The translations under genes and the position numbers were made by a program. Shown here one piece after another: positions 39,769 to 58,689 of a stretch of 64,000 nt of DNA. Location of the stretch: contig JAGVRJ010000001.1 of NCBI GenBank assembly GCA_019059635.1, positions 1,116,001 through 1,180,000 on the forward strand, written 5' to 3'. The notes beneath the pieces were generated by a model that searched no databases, was not told the DNA's origin, and worked only from the letters and a program-made list of their open reading frames with translations. This stretch comes from Proales similis (Eukaryota; Rotifera; Eurotatoria; Ploima; Proalidae). How positions within the stretch are numbered: position 1 is the stretch's first letter; each line of letters starts with the position of its first letter.

Positions 39769-42463
39769 TATTTTCTCAACCAATTAGTCTGATTCTAGAC
39801 TCGATGAATGTCCCTTGTATGCTTTTCGGTTTAGACTGGTTTCGTTGCTTTAGAAGTTGCTGCCAGAAATTGGCATCTAAATTGAGATGAGACTTGCTCT
39901 AGACAAGCTTGAATCAAACAACACAATTGCGGCCATTCTCTAATCGTTCGTGTCTTGTAAAAGAAAATTAGCGCTCCGGCCAATCATGAAGGCCTGCAAT
40001 GAAGAGGAAAGCAACAGAATTTGAACAGAACTCATCAAATCGAGAAGTCTGAAAACGCACGAAAGATTGCTAAGTGAACGAGCGTAGAAGCTGAAGTTGA
40101 AATTCGTTTGGATATTGGAGCGAGTAGGAAAAGAAGAAGAAGAAGAAAGCAGAGTCAGTAGCCAGCTTTGAGCAGCGGAGCCTCCTCTGATTAGCTCATC
40201 TTAGCCTCTTCGTTACGAAGTTGCCTAACCGATCGCGTTCGTCTGCTTGGTGAGCTGCTCGCCGCTTGCGCGCGCCATATCATCGTAAATACAAGTAAAT
40301 AGATAAATAAGCGCCACGCGAGTATTGAAATTGAGATGGATCTATAAATGGAGATAAAAACCGATCGAATTGAAGAGGCAGGAATCAATAAGGCATAAAG
40401 GCAGCGTAGCCATACTCGAACAGAAGCGTAGATTAATCTAAAAACTCAACGCTTCTTGAATCGAGGCAAACCACACTCTGGCCGCAAGCGAGCGAGAGCA
40501 GCAACACCAATACCTAGCAGCCCATCGACTGCATCATCATACTTGGCATCTAACGATGAAAGCAAATAAATAGTAGTTATTAAAAAGCTTTATCTGTTGA
40601 GTAACTGATTCTGTTGATTAATTGACAATTGTGAGCTCAGGCGCGTCTGTAGCTGCCTTACTAACTGCTCTGTAGCCGGCTAGATTTCTTATTTCACTTT
40701 TGAAAGATCAATTCCTCCTCTGCGCTCGCTTGCTTCTAATACACGCGTAACGAGCTGCTTCCGATTGCATGTGCTGCTGCTGCTGTCTTAGTGATGATTT
40801 TCCGATCTCTCTCTCTCTCTCGCTCACTCACCGAGTCGGGTATTAATGATAATAAACGAGCGCTGGCCGCTGCTTGTTCAAATTAAATTTCAATTTATTT
40901 ATCATCACGATCATGAATCAGACCGCATCATCGACTCTGGCCGTCTAAAAATAAATCTGCTGGCTTGTTTACGCGTCGAGTAAATAAATCAAAATGTAAA
41001 TGGCACAGCAATCAAGAACGCATGAGGTGCTGGAAATTCAAACAAACTTGAAACTATTTGTGTGTGTATGCTTGGCGCAGCAGAATCCGCTCCGAACGGT
41101 AGTGACTGCTGCCTTGTGCAAGTTTTCAAGACTTCCTCTGATTTTCTGAAATGTTGAGATGAGGCTCATTAGAGGCAAGATATTTGGCATGATAAAAAGC
41201 AGCGGCTAAGTAATCGATTGTTTTTATCACGGTCCGTTTAATTGGAATTCCGATTCAGGCACGCAAAAGCGTTCTTGGTCTTGGCTTTCTACTCTTTTTA
41301 ATTACACGGCTCATATTCGTGTGCAAGCAACACCCATTAGCCTCTTACTCAACACCCGGGCAAAATTTACTCTGGCCCGCTCGATCGAGTAGGCATCTTT
41401 TACGAGAGTTAGCAGCAGTAGCGCCAAAACCGATACGCTTGCCCAATTGAAAAAGCTCATCAGCGGGCCGTCTTGCACGCTTGCCAGCAATATTCTGGCC
41501 CTTTGGCGCGCAAAGATGAACTCACAACATCCTTCGAATAGCTGATGCATACCAAACTCACCGGCTTTGCCTTTCATATTGTTTAATTTACTCAGCTAAT
41601 AATTCGGTCCGGAGCCAATTTGGCAGGCAGGAAAGCAAATGAGCCACTTTTGCCAATAGTCTGTAATAGCGGCGTTCTAATCCGCATGCAATCGTTTATG
41701 GTCAGCGCCGGCGATAAGCGCTCTCAGAAGTCAACGCACAGAAAGCCAGAATGGAATCGAGAAGATCGATCGATTGAGAAGCTGTTTGCCTAACACCTAA
41801 CTGAGCTGAACCGGCCGGCCTCCACATGTAAGCAGGCGCTGGCCAGTTAACCCACATTCAGTTTATTAGAGCGCTAGACAAATCAGGCATCGAAATCGAT
41901 CTCACACGCACACGATTCGCAAGAGAATTTGCTCGTTGTTTACACGATCGGAGATAATTATCAATGGCAAACATTTCGATCACTGGTCCATGCACTCTTT
42001 AGCCGATGATTAACTCCGTTCGTCGATATTTCTAACATTTGCGGGTCTGTTTGCTATTCGCCGTGATATATTCACACTCGGCCGACCGGTCTGACCGGCC
42101 GCTGCAGACAAAGCGCGGCCAGGCAACTCCTAAACACGACCTATGGTGGTTATTGAAACTTGTTTAATTGACTTGTTGATTAGTTATTTTATTCAACATG
42201 GCTTCACTCTGGACGCTGGCCGAAACGATCTAACTGCCTGCTAAGATTGTTTAGACTCGTGCCCCACTATCGCTAGCAGTGCCTATCTATCGAATGCAAA
42301 CATACCATCAGACTTTGCCCTGAAGGGCCTTCGCTCTAGCTCGCCTCCTGTCTGATCGAATCTCTTCTGCTCTCATTAAACAAATCTAAATCGCATTGTT
42401 TAGACACAATAAGACGTTAAATGATTCAAAGACGTTAGGGGAAAAAAAGAAGAATTGCATCAG
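39769..42463. promoter_or_regulatory. Shared divergent upstream region of the collagen IV pair
   Basis: A 2.7 kb region between two oppositely oriented collagen IV start codons; it should hold a bidirectional promoter or two promoters, as in other animals. TATAAATG occurs near 40343. CT and CTG runs occur near 40770-40830. A minus frame at 41577-41311 encodes a hydrophobic segment but has no recognisable domain, so I do not call it a gene. Confidence 0.55.
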
Positions 42464-48984
<6,521 letters not shown>

Positions 48985-50130
48985 ATGCAGTTGTTTTGCG
49001 ACTTTTATTCGCCTTTTATTCACTTGATTCATTCATTTAGCCGATAGACTGAACGAACTCATGCATTGTTTAACCGACAAGTTGTTTGTTTGTTGTTGTT
49101 CTTGTTGTTTTCGTCGCTTTTTTTTTCTCTTCTTTTCTTCGCATATTTTCTTCTCTTTTGCATTTTCATTTGTTTAGAGCAGCTCTCGAGCGTAAAATAA
49201 TCAGTGACTTTCATAGAATTGGTCTTTAATCAAGGCAGTCTACAATAAACAAATTCGCTTTTTTTTTTAAAGAATAAACCGCAATTCAACGCGTTTAACC
49301 TCAATTTTCATGGACCCAAATATCCTGTTCGACCTTAGACCATTTCTATCTTGGACTATTCTATTTCCTATTCATTTTCTTTTCAATTCTGGTCGACAAG
49401 AGAAAGACGCAACCAATTTATCTCTTAAAAGCTGATGATTGCGGGCAGTGGGTGCGAAAACACTCCCATTTTAATGTCAATCGAGTGGGAGAACAAAATT
49501 GCCAACGAGGACTGGTAGAGGAAAAACGGTCTCTTGAGAAGGACTCGAAACATTTACTCGAGTTATTTGGCTCGGATTAAGAGCTTAGAGCAAATTCCTC
49601 GTGCATGCCTTGCTTCACTACTACGATTATGAAATTTATCAATAAAAACAGAGGTGTCAAACTAAAACGTTAGAGCATTTCACTCACGTTAGTCTCCTCT
49701 CGCCAACACTTTTTTTTTTGTTTTCAACTTTTTTTCTCACCGAATTGCGTTAGTCAGCGGCAATCTATTCGCTCGGCCGTGTGAACATGCCATTTTTCGT
49801 GTTGCGTCTATTTTGAGAATTCAAGGCCCTCTGTCATTGTTGTGGTTGTTTTTTGTTTGCAATCTCTCTTTTCGTTTAAGCAGAGTGGTCTCTCGACAAC
49901 ATTTGAAAAAAAAACAGCAAAACAACGACTTTTCTCTCCTTCTATTGTTTTGCTAATATTTTCCATTTCAGCAAAGTTGAGTTCAAATAGTTGATGTTGT
50001 GTTGAGGAGACGCATCATATGGGATGCTAACAAACGCTTGTGAAACAAATCGTCGTGTAAACAAGTATAAAGATAAAGCGAGACGTGGTCAAAATCAGTG
50101 CGCTTTTGTTGTTTAATTTGGCAAGACTCA

Positions 50131-50133
<3 letters not shown>

Positions 50134-50186
<53 letters not shown>
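50134..50186 (+). repeat. Perfect CT microsatellite
   Basis: About 26 uninterrupted CT units, the longest simple repeat in the window. Confidence 0.95.
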
Positions 50187-50188
<2 letters not shown>

Positions 50189-50369
50189 ACATCTCGCAAC
50201 CAATTTAATTCGGAATTAAGAAAACACACACGTCTGAGCGCGAATACTAAGACCAATGCCAATATAGAGAACAAGCAAGCAAGAAGCAAGCAGCCAGAAA
50301 TAGAGAGAGAGAGAAGCAGCGGCCCTATCAAAACCTGAGTGGAAGATTAGGCTTGACTAGCGGGTAAAA

Positions 50370-50382
50370 CGCGCGCGCGCGC
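50370..50382 (+). repeat. CG dinucleotide run
   Basis: CGCGCGCGCGCGC, unusual in this moderate-GC sequence. It could favour Z-DNA, by general knowledge of alternating CG. Confidence 0.7.
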
Positions 50383-52502
50383 GGTGAACAATATTTTTTT
50401 TTTGTCTAATTGCACTTGGGATCGCATCAAGTGCTTTGTTTTTTCGCGGCTTAAACTCTTCTTCGTTGGTTGTTTGCAAAATTTCGAGTCGTTTTTAGTC
50501 TACACAGAATCATGGGCGACTGCACTGAACGAGCGATCAGAGCTCACTCGCACTGCAGCCGCATGTTTCTTAATGCTCGCGACTACTTTAGATTGCTATA
50601 TATACTAAAGCCGGAAGAAGATTGCCACTCGTTGTTGGCATTCATTCGTTCTGTTCGTTTGCCGCTCGCTCGGCTCTGTATCAGCGAGGAGCAACTATTT
50701 CGTCCTCGCATGTCCAAGGTGCCAACTATTTTAATTGGCCAACGCTTCAGCAACTGTTATTATCATCGTTGCTTAATTGTGGCGAGTTTATCTGGGCGTC
50801 TTTTCTAAGCTCCTTATCGTTCTCTCCTTGCCGCCTCTGATTCACTTCACTTTCTATATGTTTCGTTCATTTAGTTTAATTTAATAGGAAACTATTATTT
50901 GAGCACCACTGCCGCCGGCACTGGCATTCTTTGATGCTTGTAGTCTCTCATTTCTACGCTTTAATTTGACTCTCCGCAGCCACAGAATAGGTCTGCAAGA
51001 CAAATAGCGTTCGTTACGAGTCAGATTTCTACTCATTTGAAAAACAAGTATTGTACGCAGGCAGGTCGTTTAAACTTGATTTCGGCCGCAAACGAACGAA
51101 GCGATCAGAAAGCAGGCCGATCATGCTAAGGATTGAAATGAATGAAAGAAAGAGAGAAGCCAAACAGCAATTTCGGTATTTCTCCTCCTTTTTCTGCTGC
51201 GGCTTGTATTGGCCGCCTATGTCTCCTGCTTAGCCTCAGCGTTTTGCTCTCTATTGTGTGTTTGCTCGTACTTTTATCTCAAATTCAGCAACCAATTTAA
51301 TTATTTGTATAATCCGGTTCGGCAATGTTTTGCAGCTCGCCGTAAAATCATTGGGGGAAAAGGATCGAGCCATTCATCATCATCGAGCCGCAGAGGCGTC
51401 AGTGAGCGTCAGTTATTCACTGTGGCGCGTTTGTTATTGCTCGAGTCAATCGAGTTGGCCATATCGGACCTAAGCGCTGCTGGTGAATTCTGCGATTTTG
51501 TGTCAAATCGCACGACGATTCCCTAAATCAACGGTCCAATTCATCATCTTTTGCTCTGCGACTCTTTTTCTCATCAAAAGCAGGTGATTAACTCGACGAT
51601 GGAGAAAATATGGGGAAAAAGTCACTAGGGCAGTTGATCGGCCGTCGCAGCCGCCGCCGCCACTGCTCGTCTAGCGCACAATACAAATAACACTTAAAGC
51701 TCAAACAGGAGCTGAATCACCGCCGTTCAGGCTGCTATTGGACTCGAATTCATCAAGTTTCGGTAATCAATTAATTGCGAGCCGCAAAATGGGTCATCAG
51801 GGCGCTCTCTCCGATGCATTAGGGGAACGCTAGTCGGCGTTTTATTTTGTAAACCTTTTTTTTTCTTCATAAACCTTGCTGAAGCTCTTCTATTTCTATC
51901 AGTTGCCGTTTACTCTCTTTCTTCAAACACACGCTCAACCGACAGAGTGAGTGGAATCAACCTGGCTTGTTTCAAGTTGTTTCTGCGATCAAGTAGGCGC
52001 TTGATTTATTTATATTTGGTATTTTGACGTATTTGGCCCACCGCCTCTCTCTTTCTCTCTGTGCCTATCCGTTGCTGCCTTGTTTCTACTGGCCCTTGCG
52101 TGCAACAACAGCTTTCGAGTTGTAATTGAACGCGGCATTGAGCCTTCAAACGTCACCGTCAGTCTTAACTAGAATCGGCAGCCAACAGGGCGTCAGAAGC
52201 TAGAACTAATTGAAGAAGGAGTACAAGAAGCAGCAGCGGCAGCAGGCGTCACCGCTACAAACGCTGTTATTCAGCTCATTCATTAGCAGCTGCAAGCGGA
52301 TCATTTAAACATCAATCCAGTTGCTATTCACCGAACTATTCGGTTAATTTCATTAATTCACTTCAACAATCACCAGCCTATTCAGTTCAAAGGTGGTTTC
52401 GAATTAAATTGCAAATAGACCAGTTTGAGCGAAAACGGCGCTGATTACAAGGCGAGCGTTTAATAATCTGTTTGTGTCAAGCCGATTCACCAATTCTTTG
52501 TA

Positions 52503-52520
52503 TGTGTGTGTGTGTGCGCG
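52503..52520 (+). repeat. TG microsatellite, first of two
   Basis: TG repeats ending in CGCG; a second TG run lies at 52590-52609. Confidence 0.85.
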
Positions 52521-52589
52521 GTCTTTTCTTCTAATATTAATTCATATACATACAAAATATATGCATTTTGCAGGGTCTGAAGAGTGCGT

Positions 52590-52609
52590 ATGTGTGTGTG
52601 TGTGTGTGC
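52590..52609 (+). repeat. TG microsatellite, second of two
   Basis: About ten TG units. Confidence 0.85.
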
Positions 52610-53396
52610 ACCCTAAGAACTAAAAAAAAAGAACAAGTTGAAGAGGCGAGAACCGATTGAACGGGAGATAATTACTATAAACAACTGCTTCTTTTAATTT
52701 TCATTGTTTGGTCGTCAAAATCGCTTATTTGCCAATGAGAATAAATAAAGCAGAACAAGAGAGAGAGAGGCGCTTGCATTCGTTTGATTCGCGAGACTGC
52801 ACAACGCGAAGGACTTGATCGAAATTCGGGCGTCAAGATTGCAATCAAAAGAATGAAAGAGAGAATGGAAAACGAGGCAAGTTTGCCAAGAGGCCAACAG
52901 AAAATGAAGAAGAAGAAGAAAAGAGAGCGGCACCTCCCGTGTGAATATGTTTGGGTTGAATGAGTGTATTGGCGTTGTATTTGGTTACGTGTGAATGTGT
53001 AGTGCAAACTCAATTGAAAGGCGTTGAGAAAGAGAAGCCCAAAGTTGAACCCTTTTTGCTTCTATTCATTTCAATTTAATTTTGAACGAACCAACAAGAA
53101 ATGGATCGAGTCAGCTCTGAGTCATTCTTGACTAACCAAACATTTCACCGCTAGCTTGTTAACCGCCAATTTGGCATTCAATTTCGCTCGAGAAGCCAAT
53201 CGCACGCCCCAGATAGTGAAGAGACCTAGTAGACTAGTGGGAGCGCGGTGACGCGAATTATTGTAATTTAGAAAACAAGAGGAATACAAATTCCAGTAGC
53301 GCCTTCTTACCCGTATGCTCTCGGCCGCTTTCTTGGCTCGCTCGGAATTTTTTTCTCTCTCTCTCTCGCTTGCTCAGTCTATTACGTAAGTCGACT

Positions 53397-53432
53397 TATA
53401 AATAGAGAATTTACAATCGGCACCGGCTCAGT
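53397..53432 (+). promoter_or_regulatory. Candidate core promoter: TATA box and initiator
   Basis: TATAAATA at 53397-53404 and an arthropod-style TCAGT initiator at 53428-53432, 31 bp downstream, the canonical spacing. It faces the intermediate filament gene, whose start codon is 2.4 kb away. If it is that gene's promoter, a 5' UTR intron must be removed; an acceptor lies near 55822. Position and spacing are seen, use is inferred. Confidence 0.45.
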
Positions 53433-55857
53433 AAATCTTTGAAGCAGATTTCCTAGAGCGACTTTCAACCATTGTCTCATTGACCACAATAGCCTTGTCT
53501 TGAATGCTTGGCCACGTAGACACACAATCGGCGACCCGGCCGTTTCAAATTGATTACAATCCTCGTCTCTCTCTTAATTACACCTCATGTGCCCATGTGT
53601 GTGCGTTAGGTGGCCAATAAATGATCGAATAGCCAACAAGAGAGAGAGAGAGAGCCAAAAGCAAGCAAGTAAATCACAATGCCGCGACCAATATTTTCAT
53701 GCAAATTTTCTTCTCTCTCTTTTGCTGGCTCGAACGAGTTCGATTGGCCGTAGACACGTCGAGAGGACAAACAAGCAAGTTGCGAAGATGAGAGCTATGC
53801 AGTCACAAGTAAAAAAAAATAAAGAGAGAGAAAGAGAGATTAAAATAAAATAACGTGTGATGGTGTGACACTGGTTGCCAACCAAATTAAAATATTTGCG
53901 GCAAATAATCCCGCGCGATTCATCACCACCATCATCATCATCACCTTACTTGCTTTTGTTTCCAATCTAGCTGGCCTGCTCTGCTTTCTTAATGAATGAA
54001 AGAATGAATGAAAGAGCAAGCGACTCGGCCGACGAATGAATGAGCGAGATCACCTTTATTTGAATGAATCGAACTTTAGCTTTTGGCCGGTTTTGTGCGC
54101 GGCGACTTAAATCCGATTCAAAAGTCACATAAGAAGAAATTCAAGACTCTACGGGCTCGCGTTCTAACGAGTCGCGCATTCATTCATCAGAAGGAAGCAT
54201 TTATAAGGCGTGCGTCGAGTGTCAAGAATGAAATGGCTCGGTCATGCTTCTCGAAGCCTCGATCGACTAGTGCCATGCTGTTTTTCTAGCTCGCACTATT
54301 CGGTCGGCCACTTGTATTTCTCTCAGCTGCTTTGCACACATCCTGTTGAGCAAACAACCGAGCCGCTTGTCCAGCTGCCAGCACATTTGGCCTCCTTTTT
54401 CTCGTTCAGTTTAGTTTCATTTTAGTTTACGCTTCTCTCTCTCGTTCTCTTGTTTCAATAGCTCGCTTGCGTTCTTTCATTGCTCTAATTGTTTACCTTA
54501 ACGTCCTCGATCAGCTTTGTTGCCTCCATCCATCCATGCGTCAAGCAGCAGGAGCAAAAGAAACAGAGGCCGGCGTTTACTTGCTTAAACAAATCAATGA
54601 AATCAGCGCCTGTTTGTATTTGTGCATCGCCACGCATTGGCCGGCTATTTTATTTCGATGAATTATTAAATTCGTTTAATTTTATTAAGCCCGGCGCTCT
54701 CGATCGCGTTCAGAACTTGGCACTCGCCGTACTTGTAAGCACACGGCTCGTACTACAAAGCGAGACAGAGAGTCGGCTCAGTGAGTCGCGAGGCGGAAGT
54801 TTGAATTGTTGAGGGCGATTTGTTCCTCGTTCTCTTGTTCGTTTTCGGTGACTAGGACGCGAAAAAATTGCTAAATTACTTTAATTGCCGAGGTTGATTG
54901 AAGAAATCGCTTGAAGAAAGAGAGTCAAGCATGAAAGTGAGATCGACCTTTTTCCTCTCTCTCTCTCCCTTCTTCTTTATTTTGGGCCGAAGCGCTCACG
55001 CGCCCACTTTGTGCTGGCCTGATGAGTTGTAGCACTGCACTTTATTAATTTCAATCAAGCCACAGCGCACACACACACACACACATGGCCATCTCGAGGG
55101 CGACATACACACAAGCTGGGTTGATTCGTCGTCGCCGTCATCGTTCGAGATAGATGGCTATGTGTTTGTTTTAGCATGAAGCGAACACAAGCGAGTCAAA
55201 ATAACAACAAGAGAGCAAAAGTGAGAGCCAATTGAATTAGGCGTCGAGTGAGAGGAGGTGGAGAAGCACATCGACCAGGTGAGAGGCGAAAGACAACGAG
55301 TGGGAAAGCAGAGGCCCCTGAGAACTACAAGCAATGGAGAGAGAGAGAGAGAAAGCTGAGCTTAATTGGGGGCCGAGCGTAGAGCTGCGTGGACAAACAC
55401 TAAAGTGACCAGTTGCGCTCCTGCTGGCTTGTTGTCGTCCGCCCTATTAAGTGAGCACTGCCCTTCTCATCTAAACAAGCTTATGTGTGTGTGTGTTGGG
55501 CTTCGTATTGCCCGATCTGTCACGCACTCAGCTCCGCTTTCACACCGTTTCGTCTTCGAGTCTCTCGAGTTTTGAATTACGCCCTATTTGTGCACAATCA
55601 CCTAATCGTAGCAGTTGCGTTGACCAGTGCGCAGCTCCTTGCTCGGATTAGCCCCTTGTCCGATTGTTTATGTCGATGGCGAGCTTTTAATTTTCAATTA
55701 AATTTCATTTTGAAGATTAAAAGTCAAAACATACACACGCACACACAAACGGGCGTATTGACTCGGAGGTGAACCGAGTCGCCTAGAGGAGCCATTCGTT
55801 AATGACCAACTCTTGGTTTTAGATTAGAAGAGAACGGGACGGGCAATTTGAAAGAAA

Positions 55858-57543
55858 ATGTCATTGACAAGAACAACGATTCGAACAATCGAACGAGGCG
55901 TGAGGACTCAGTCACGCTCAAGAGAGCGACCGCATTCCAAAAGCCGAAGTGGAAGCCCCATTGAGCTGGTGGTGCGCGAGCAACTGCACGCGTTTGTCGA
56001 CCAGTCGAATTTGGAGAAAAATGAGCTCGGCCACTTGAATCAGCGAATGTCGGCCTACCTGGGCAAAGTGAAAGGCCTTGAGAGCGACAACAGCCGCCTG
56101 CTCGAGGATGTGAACGACGTGCGCAATCACTGGGGCGAGGAGACGCGCAAGATCAGGGAGCAGTACGAGGACAACTTGTTTGACATGAGAGGCAGAATAG
56201 ACGATGTGGCCAACTTGAAGACGGTTGCCGACATTCGATCGAAACGCGCCAGCTACGAGAATCACGAATATCAGAAGAGAATCGAGGACACCGTTCGCCT
56301 GAGCGACCACGAGAAGAACAAGATAAAGAACCTTGAGCGCGAGCTCGTCAACCTCAGAGAGAGCAACGACATATTGAAAAAGTCCATCGACGACCAGATC
56401 GACGACATTGAGAAGAACAGAAAGAGCCGCGATGACACCTGGGCCAATCTGGTCAACTTGCTCGACAAGCTCGATGACGAGCTTTACAAGCGAATCGCGG
56501 CCGAGTACAACAATCAGACCCTGCGCGAGCACATCGAGTTCGTCAAGCAGGTGAACGAGCGCGAGCTGGCCGAGATGGGCCAACTGGGCGAGGCGCTGCC
56601 GTTCAACGATCAAATTGAATTCTACAAAGATCAGCTGAAGCGAGTGATAAACAACATTCGAAAAGACTACGAGCAGCTGCATCTCGAGCAGACTCGCGAG
56701 CTCGAGGAGTGGATGCGAGTGAAAACTGAAGAGCTGGCGGCTCGAGCGGCCGAGCGCGACCCCATTCACGAGCTCGAGATGGGCATTCATACGGAGAACC
56801 TTGAAGCGCTGCGCGACGACTACGATGGCAACATCAAAGAGCTGAAGGAGCTCAGACGTCAGCACGACGACATGACCAGACGTCTGCAGTCTGTGGAAGA
56901 GCTGGTCGAACGAGAGCGATCGCAGATCAACCATCATCTCGAGTCGCAGAACGAAGAGATCAGCCGATTGAAGGGCGAACTGGACGACCTTGGCAACGAC
57001 TGCACTGCCATTCACAACAACAAGGCGTCGCTCGAGTATGAAATGAACGTCTACAAGCGACTGCTCGACTCACAGCTCGAGGGCCACACTGCAAATGTGA
57101 AGCAAGTGCAAGCCAAGGTCGAGCGAGTGGTCAATCTGGACACGAGTGTCACCAGCAATGCGTTCGGCGGCAAGGTGCAGAACAAAAAGGAGAAGAAGGG
57201 CAGCATCGGCATCTGCGACTCGTCGCCAGACGGCAAGTTCATTGTGATTGAAAACATCGGCTCGAGCAGCTCGCCGGCCGACTTGTCCAACTGGCAGATT
57301 CGACGCAAGGTCGACACCAACACCGAGATCACATACTCGATTCCGAGCGGCACTCGCCTCGACGCCAACCAGGAGCTCACCGTCTGGGCGCGCTCGTACG
57401 ATCAGAACAAGGGCGCGCACGATCTGGTCGCCGAATTCGAGAACTGGGGCATCGGAATAAACAGTGTGTCGCGATTGATCAGCTCGAGCGGCGAAGAAAA
57501 GTCATCGTTCTACCAACAAATCACCTTCAGTAACCGCTACTAA
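55858..57543 (+). CDS. Cytoplasmic intermediate filament protein with lamin tail domain
   Basis: Intronless, 561 residues. The head (1 to about 50) is Arg/Ser-rich. The rod starts with LNQRMSAYLGKVKGLESDN (coil 1A) near residue 60 and ends near 405 with EYEMNVYKRLLDSQ, the conserved helix-termination motif. The rod length agrees with the lamin-type long coil 1B typical of protostome filaments (inferred from overall length). A lamin tail (immunoglobulin-like) domain follows at about 448-555, with SIGICDSSPDGKFIVIEN and SNWQIRRKV. There is no nuclear localisation signal between rod and tail, and the protein ends SNRY, not CaaX, so it is cytoplasmic rather than a nuclear lamin. Homologues give epidermal and tissue strength in molluscs, annelids, nematodes and tardigrades. 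A CaaX-less lamin derivative is the alternative reading. Confidence 0.93.
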   Translation: MSLTRTTIRTIERGVRTQSRSRERPHSKSRSGSPIELVVREQLHAFVDQSNLEKNELGHLNQRMSAYLGKVKGLESDNSRLLEDVNDVRNHWGEETRKIREQYEDNLFDMRGRIDDVANLKTVADIRSKRASYENHEYQKRIEDTVRLSDHEKNKIKNLERELVNLRESNDILKKSIDDQIDDIEKNRKSRDDTWANLVNLLDKLDDELYKRIAAEYNNQTLREHIEFVKQVNERELAEMGQLGEALPFNDQIEFYKDQLKRVINNIRKDYEQLHLEQTRELEEWMRVKTEELAARAAERDPIHELEMGIHTENLEALRDDYDGNIKELKELRRQHDDMTRRLQSVEELVERERSQINHHLESQNEEISRLKGELDDLGNDCTAIHNNKASLEYEMNVYKRLLDSQLEGHTANVKQVQAKVERVVNLDTSVTSNAFGGKVQNKKEKKGSIGICDSSPDGKFIVIENIGSSSSPADLSNWQIRRKVDTNTEITYSIPSGTRLDANQELTVWARSYDQNKGAHDLVAEFENWGIGINSVSRLISSSGEEKSSFYQQITFSNRY

Positions 57544-58689
57544 TCTTTTCTCTATTCTCCGCTCTTCTTTCACCTTGGTTTCAACAACTAATTCAATTTT
57601 AGAGGCTGACCGACAAGTTTGAGTGCGCGCGTGCCTGTTCCTACAGTCAGAGAAATCAGAATACAAACAAAAGAAAACAAAACGAAGCTCAGAAAGAAAA
57701 ACAGAAACAAAAAAGCAAAAAAAATAAAATAAAAACTAACTGAAGAGAAGAGAACTAGATGAAGAGTAAAGTCAGTCTGACTGTGTCAGTTGCTCTTTCT
57801 CTCGAATGCACCCAATTCTCATCGGCACTCATTGACCCACTCACCAACTTACTCACCCACTCGCTCGCTCGCTCTGACTCTGTCTGTCGTCAAACAAACA
57901 AGAAACTCACTTGTCTTTGTTCTTTCACCTCTTTCACTTTAGAATCGCTAGTAGCTGCTTATCCTCAATGTTCATCTGCTTCGCTGTCTGCACTCTCTCT
58001 CTAACCAGGTCGCTTATGTCGTTCATTTCTAAATGATTGTTGAGCAGACACTGACGAGAGATGCCCAAGCGGCACGATAAACATTCTGGATCACGATATT
58101 TATTTCCTTTGTTGTTTCTTCTTCTTGCTCTTTTTACTCGATTCTGTGACCTTCGTTCGGATGATGCTTCGTAGACGCGCTTTCAGTATGCTTTCAGTAA
58201 AACTCGATTCTCCCTTTCGCTGTCTCTCGTTCTTGGTCATTTCTCAAATTGGTTCTCGCCTGTGGGCCTCCACAGCGCTTTTCTCGTCTAATTCTCTAGG
58301 CTAGACTCTCTCTCTCTCTCTCTGAAATCTCACCATCGCTATCCCAACGACCAGTTCTGGTCGCTCACTAATCATCAATAAAAATATGCAAAATATAAAC
58401 AAAACTCAAAGGTTTCTGCTTTGCTTCAATCGTTTTGCTTTTTTTTTTGCTGGGGCGCGTATTCGGTCAAAGTGAAAACTAACGTGGCGTCGGTTTCTTT
58501 TCTCTTTTTTTTTTGTAAATAAATTAATAATAATCGGCGTTTGAAATGGAGACAATCTCGGCATTGATATGAGCGAGTGGTGAATAGCAAAAGTCGAAAA
58601 GAAAGACGGCACAAGACAACGGAGAAGGATTTGCGGTGAGAATTGGGACATTGAAACGGTCAGACATTCACTAAACTAATGGTGTCCGG
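57544..58689. other. Convergent 3' UTRs of filament and PITPNM genes
   Basis: AATAAA hexamers for the filament gene lie near 57724 and 58378. CT repeats lie near 58309-58322. On minus, ATAAA-type signals are less clear. No gene seen. Confidence 0.45.

Larger units (their letters stand above)
48985..55857. other. Long gene-poor region, microsatellite rich, upstream of the intermediate filament gene
   Basis: Nearly 6.9 kb without a recognisable protein. It begins with the collagen 3' UTR (AATAAA candidates near 49245 and 49273). It contains a CT tract (50134-50186), a CG run (50370-50382), TG runs (52503-52520, 52590-52609), a CA run near 55071-55084 and a TATA-type core promoter at 53397-53432. 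Part is probably a 5' UTR intron of the filament gene, because a good acceptor (TTTTAG) lies about 35 bp before the ATG at 55858. Confidence 0.5.

Noticed and set aside
41311-41577. 88-codon minus frame with a hydrophobic segment in the collagen spacer
   Set aside because: No recognisable domain, no splice context and a position inside a likely bidirectional promoter.
55918-57015. 365-codon minus-strand open frame under the intermediate filament gene
   Set aside because: Leu/Val-rich shadow of the coiled-coil codons on the opposite strand; no independent evidence.
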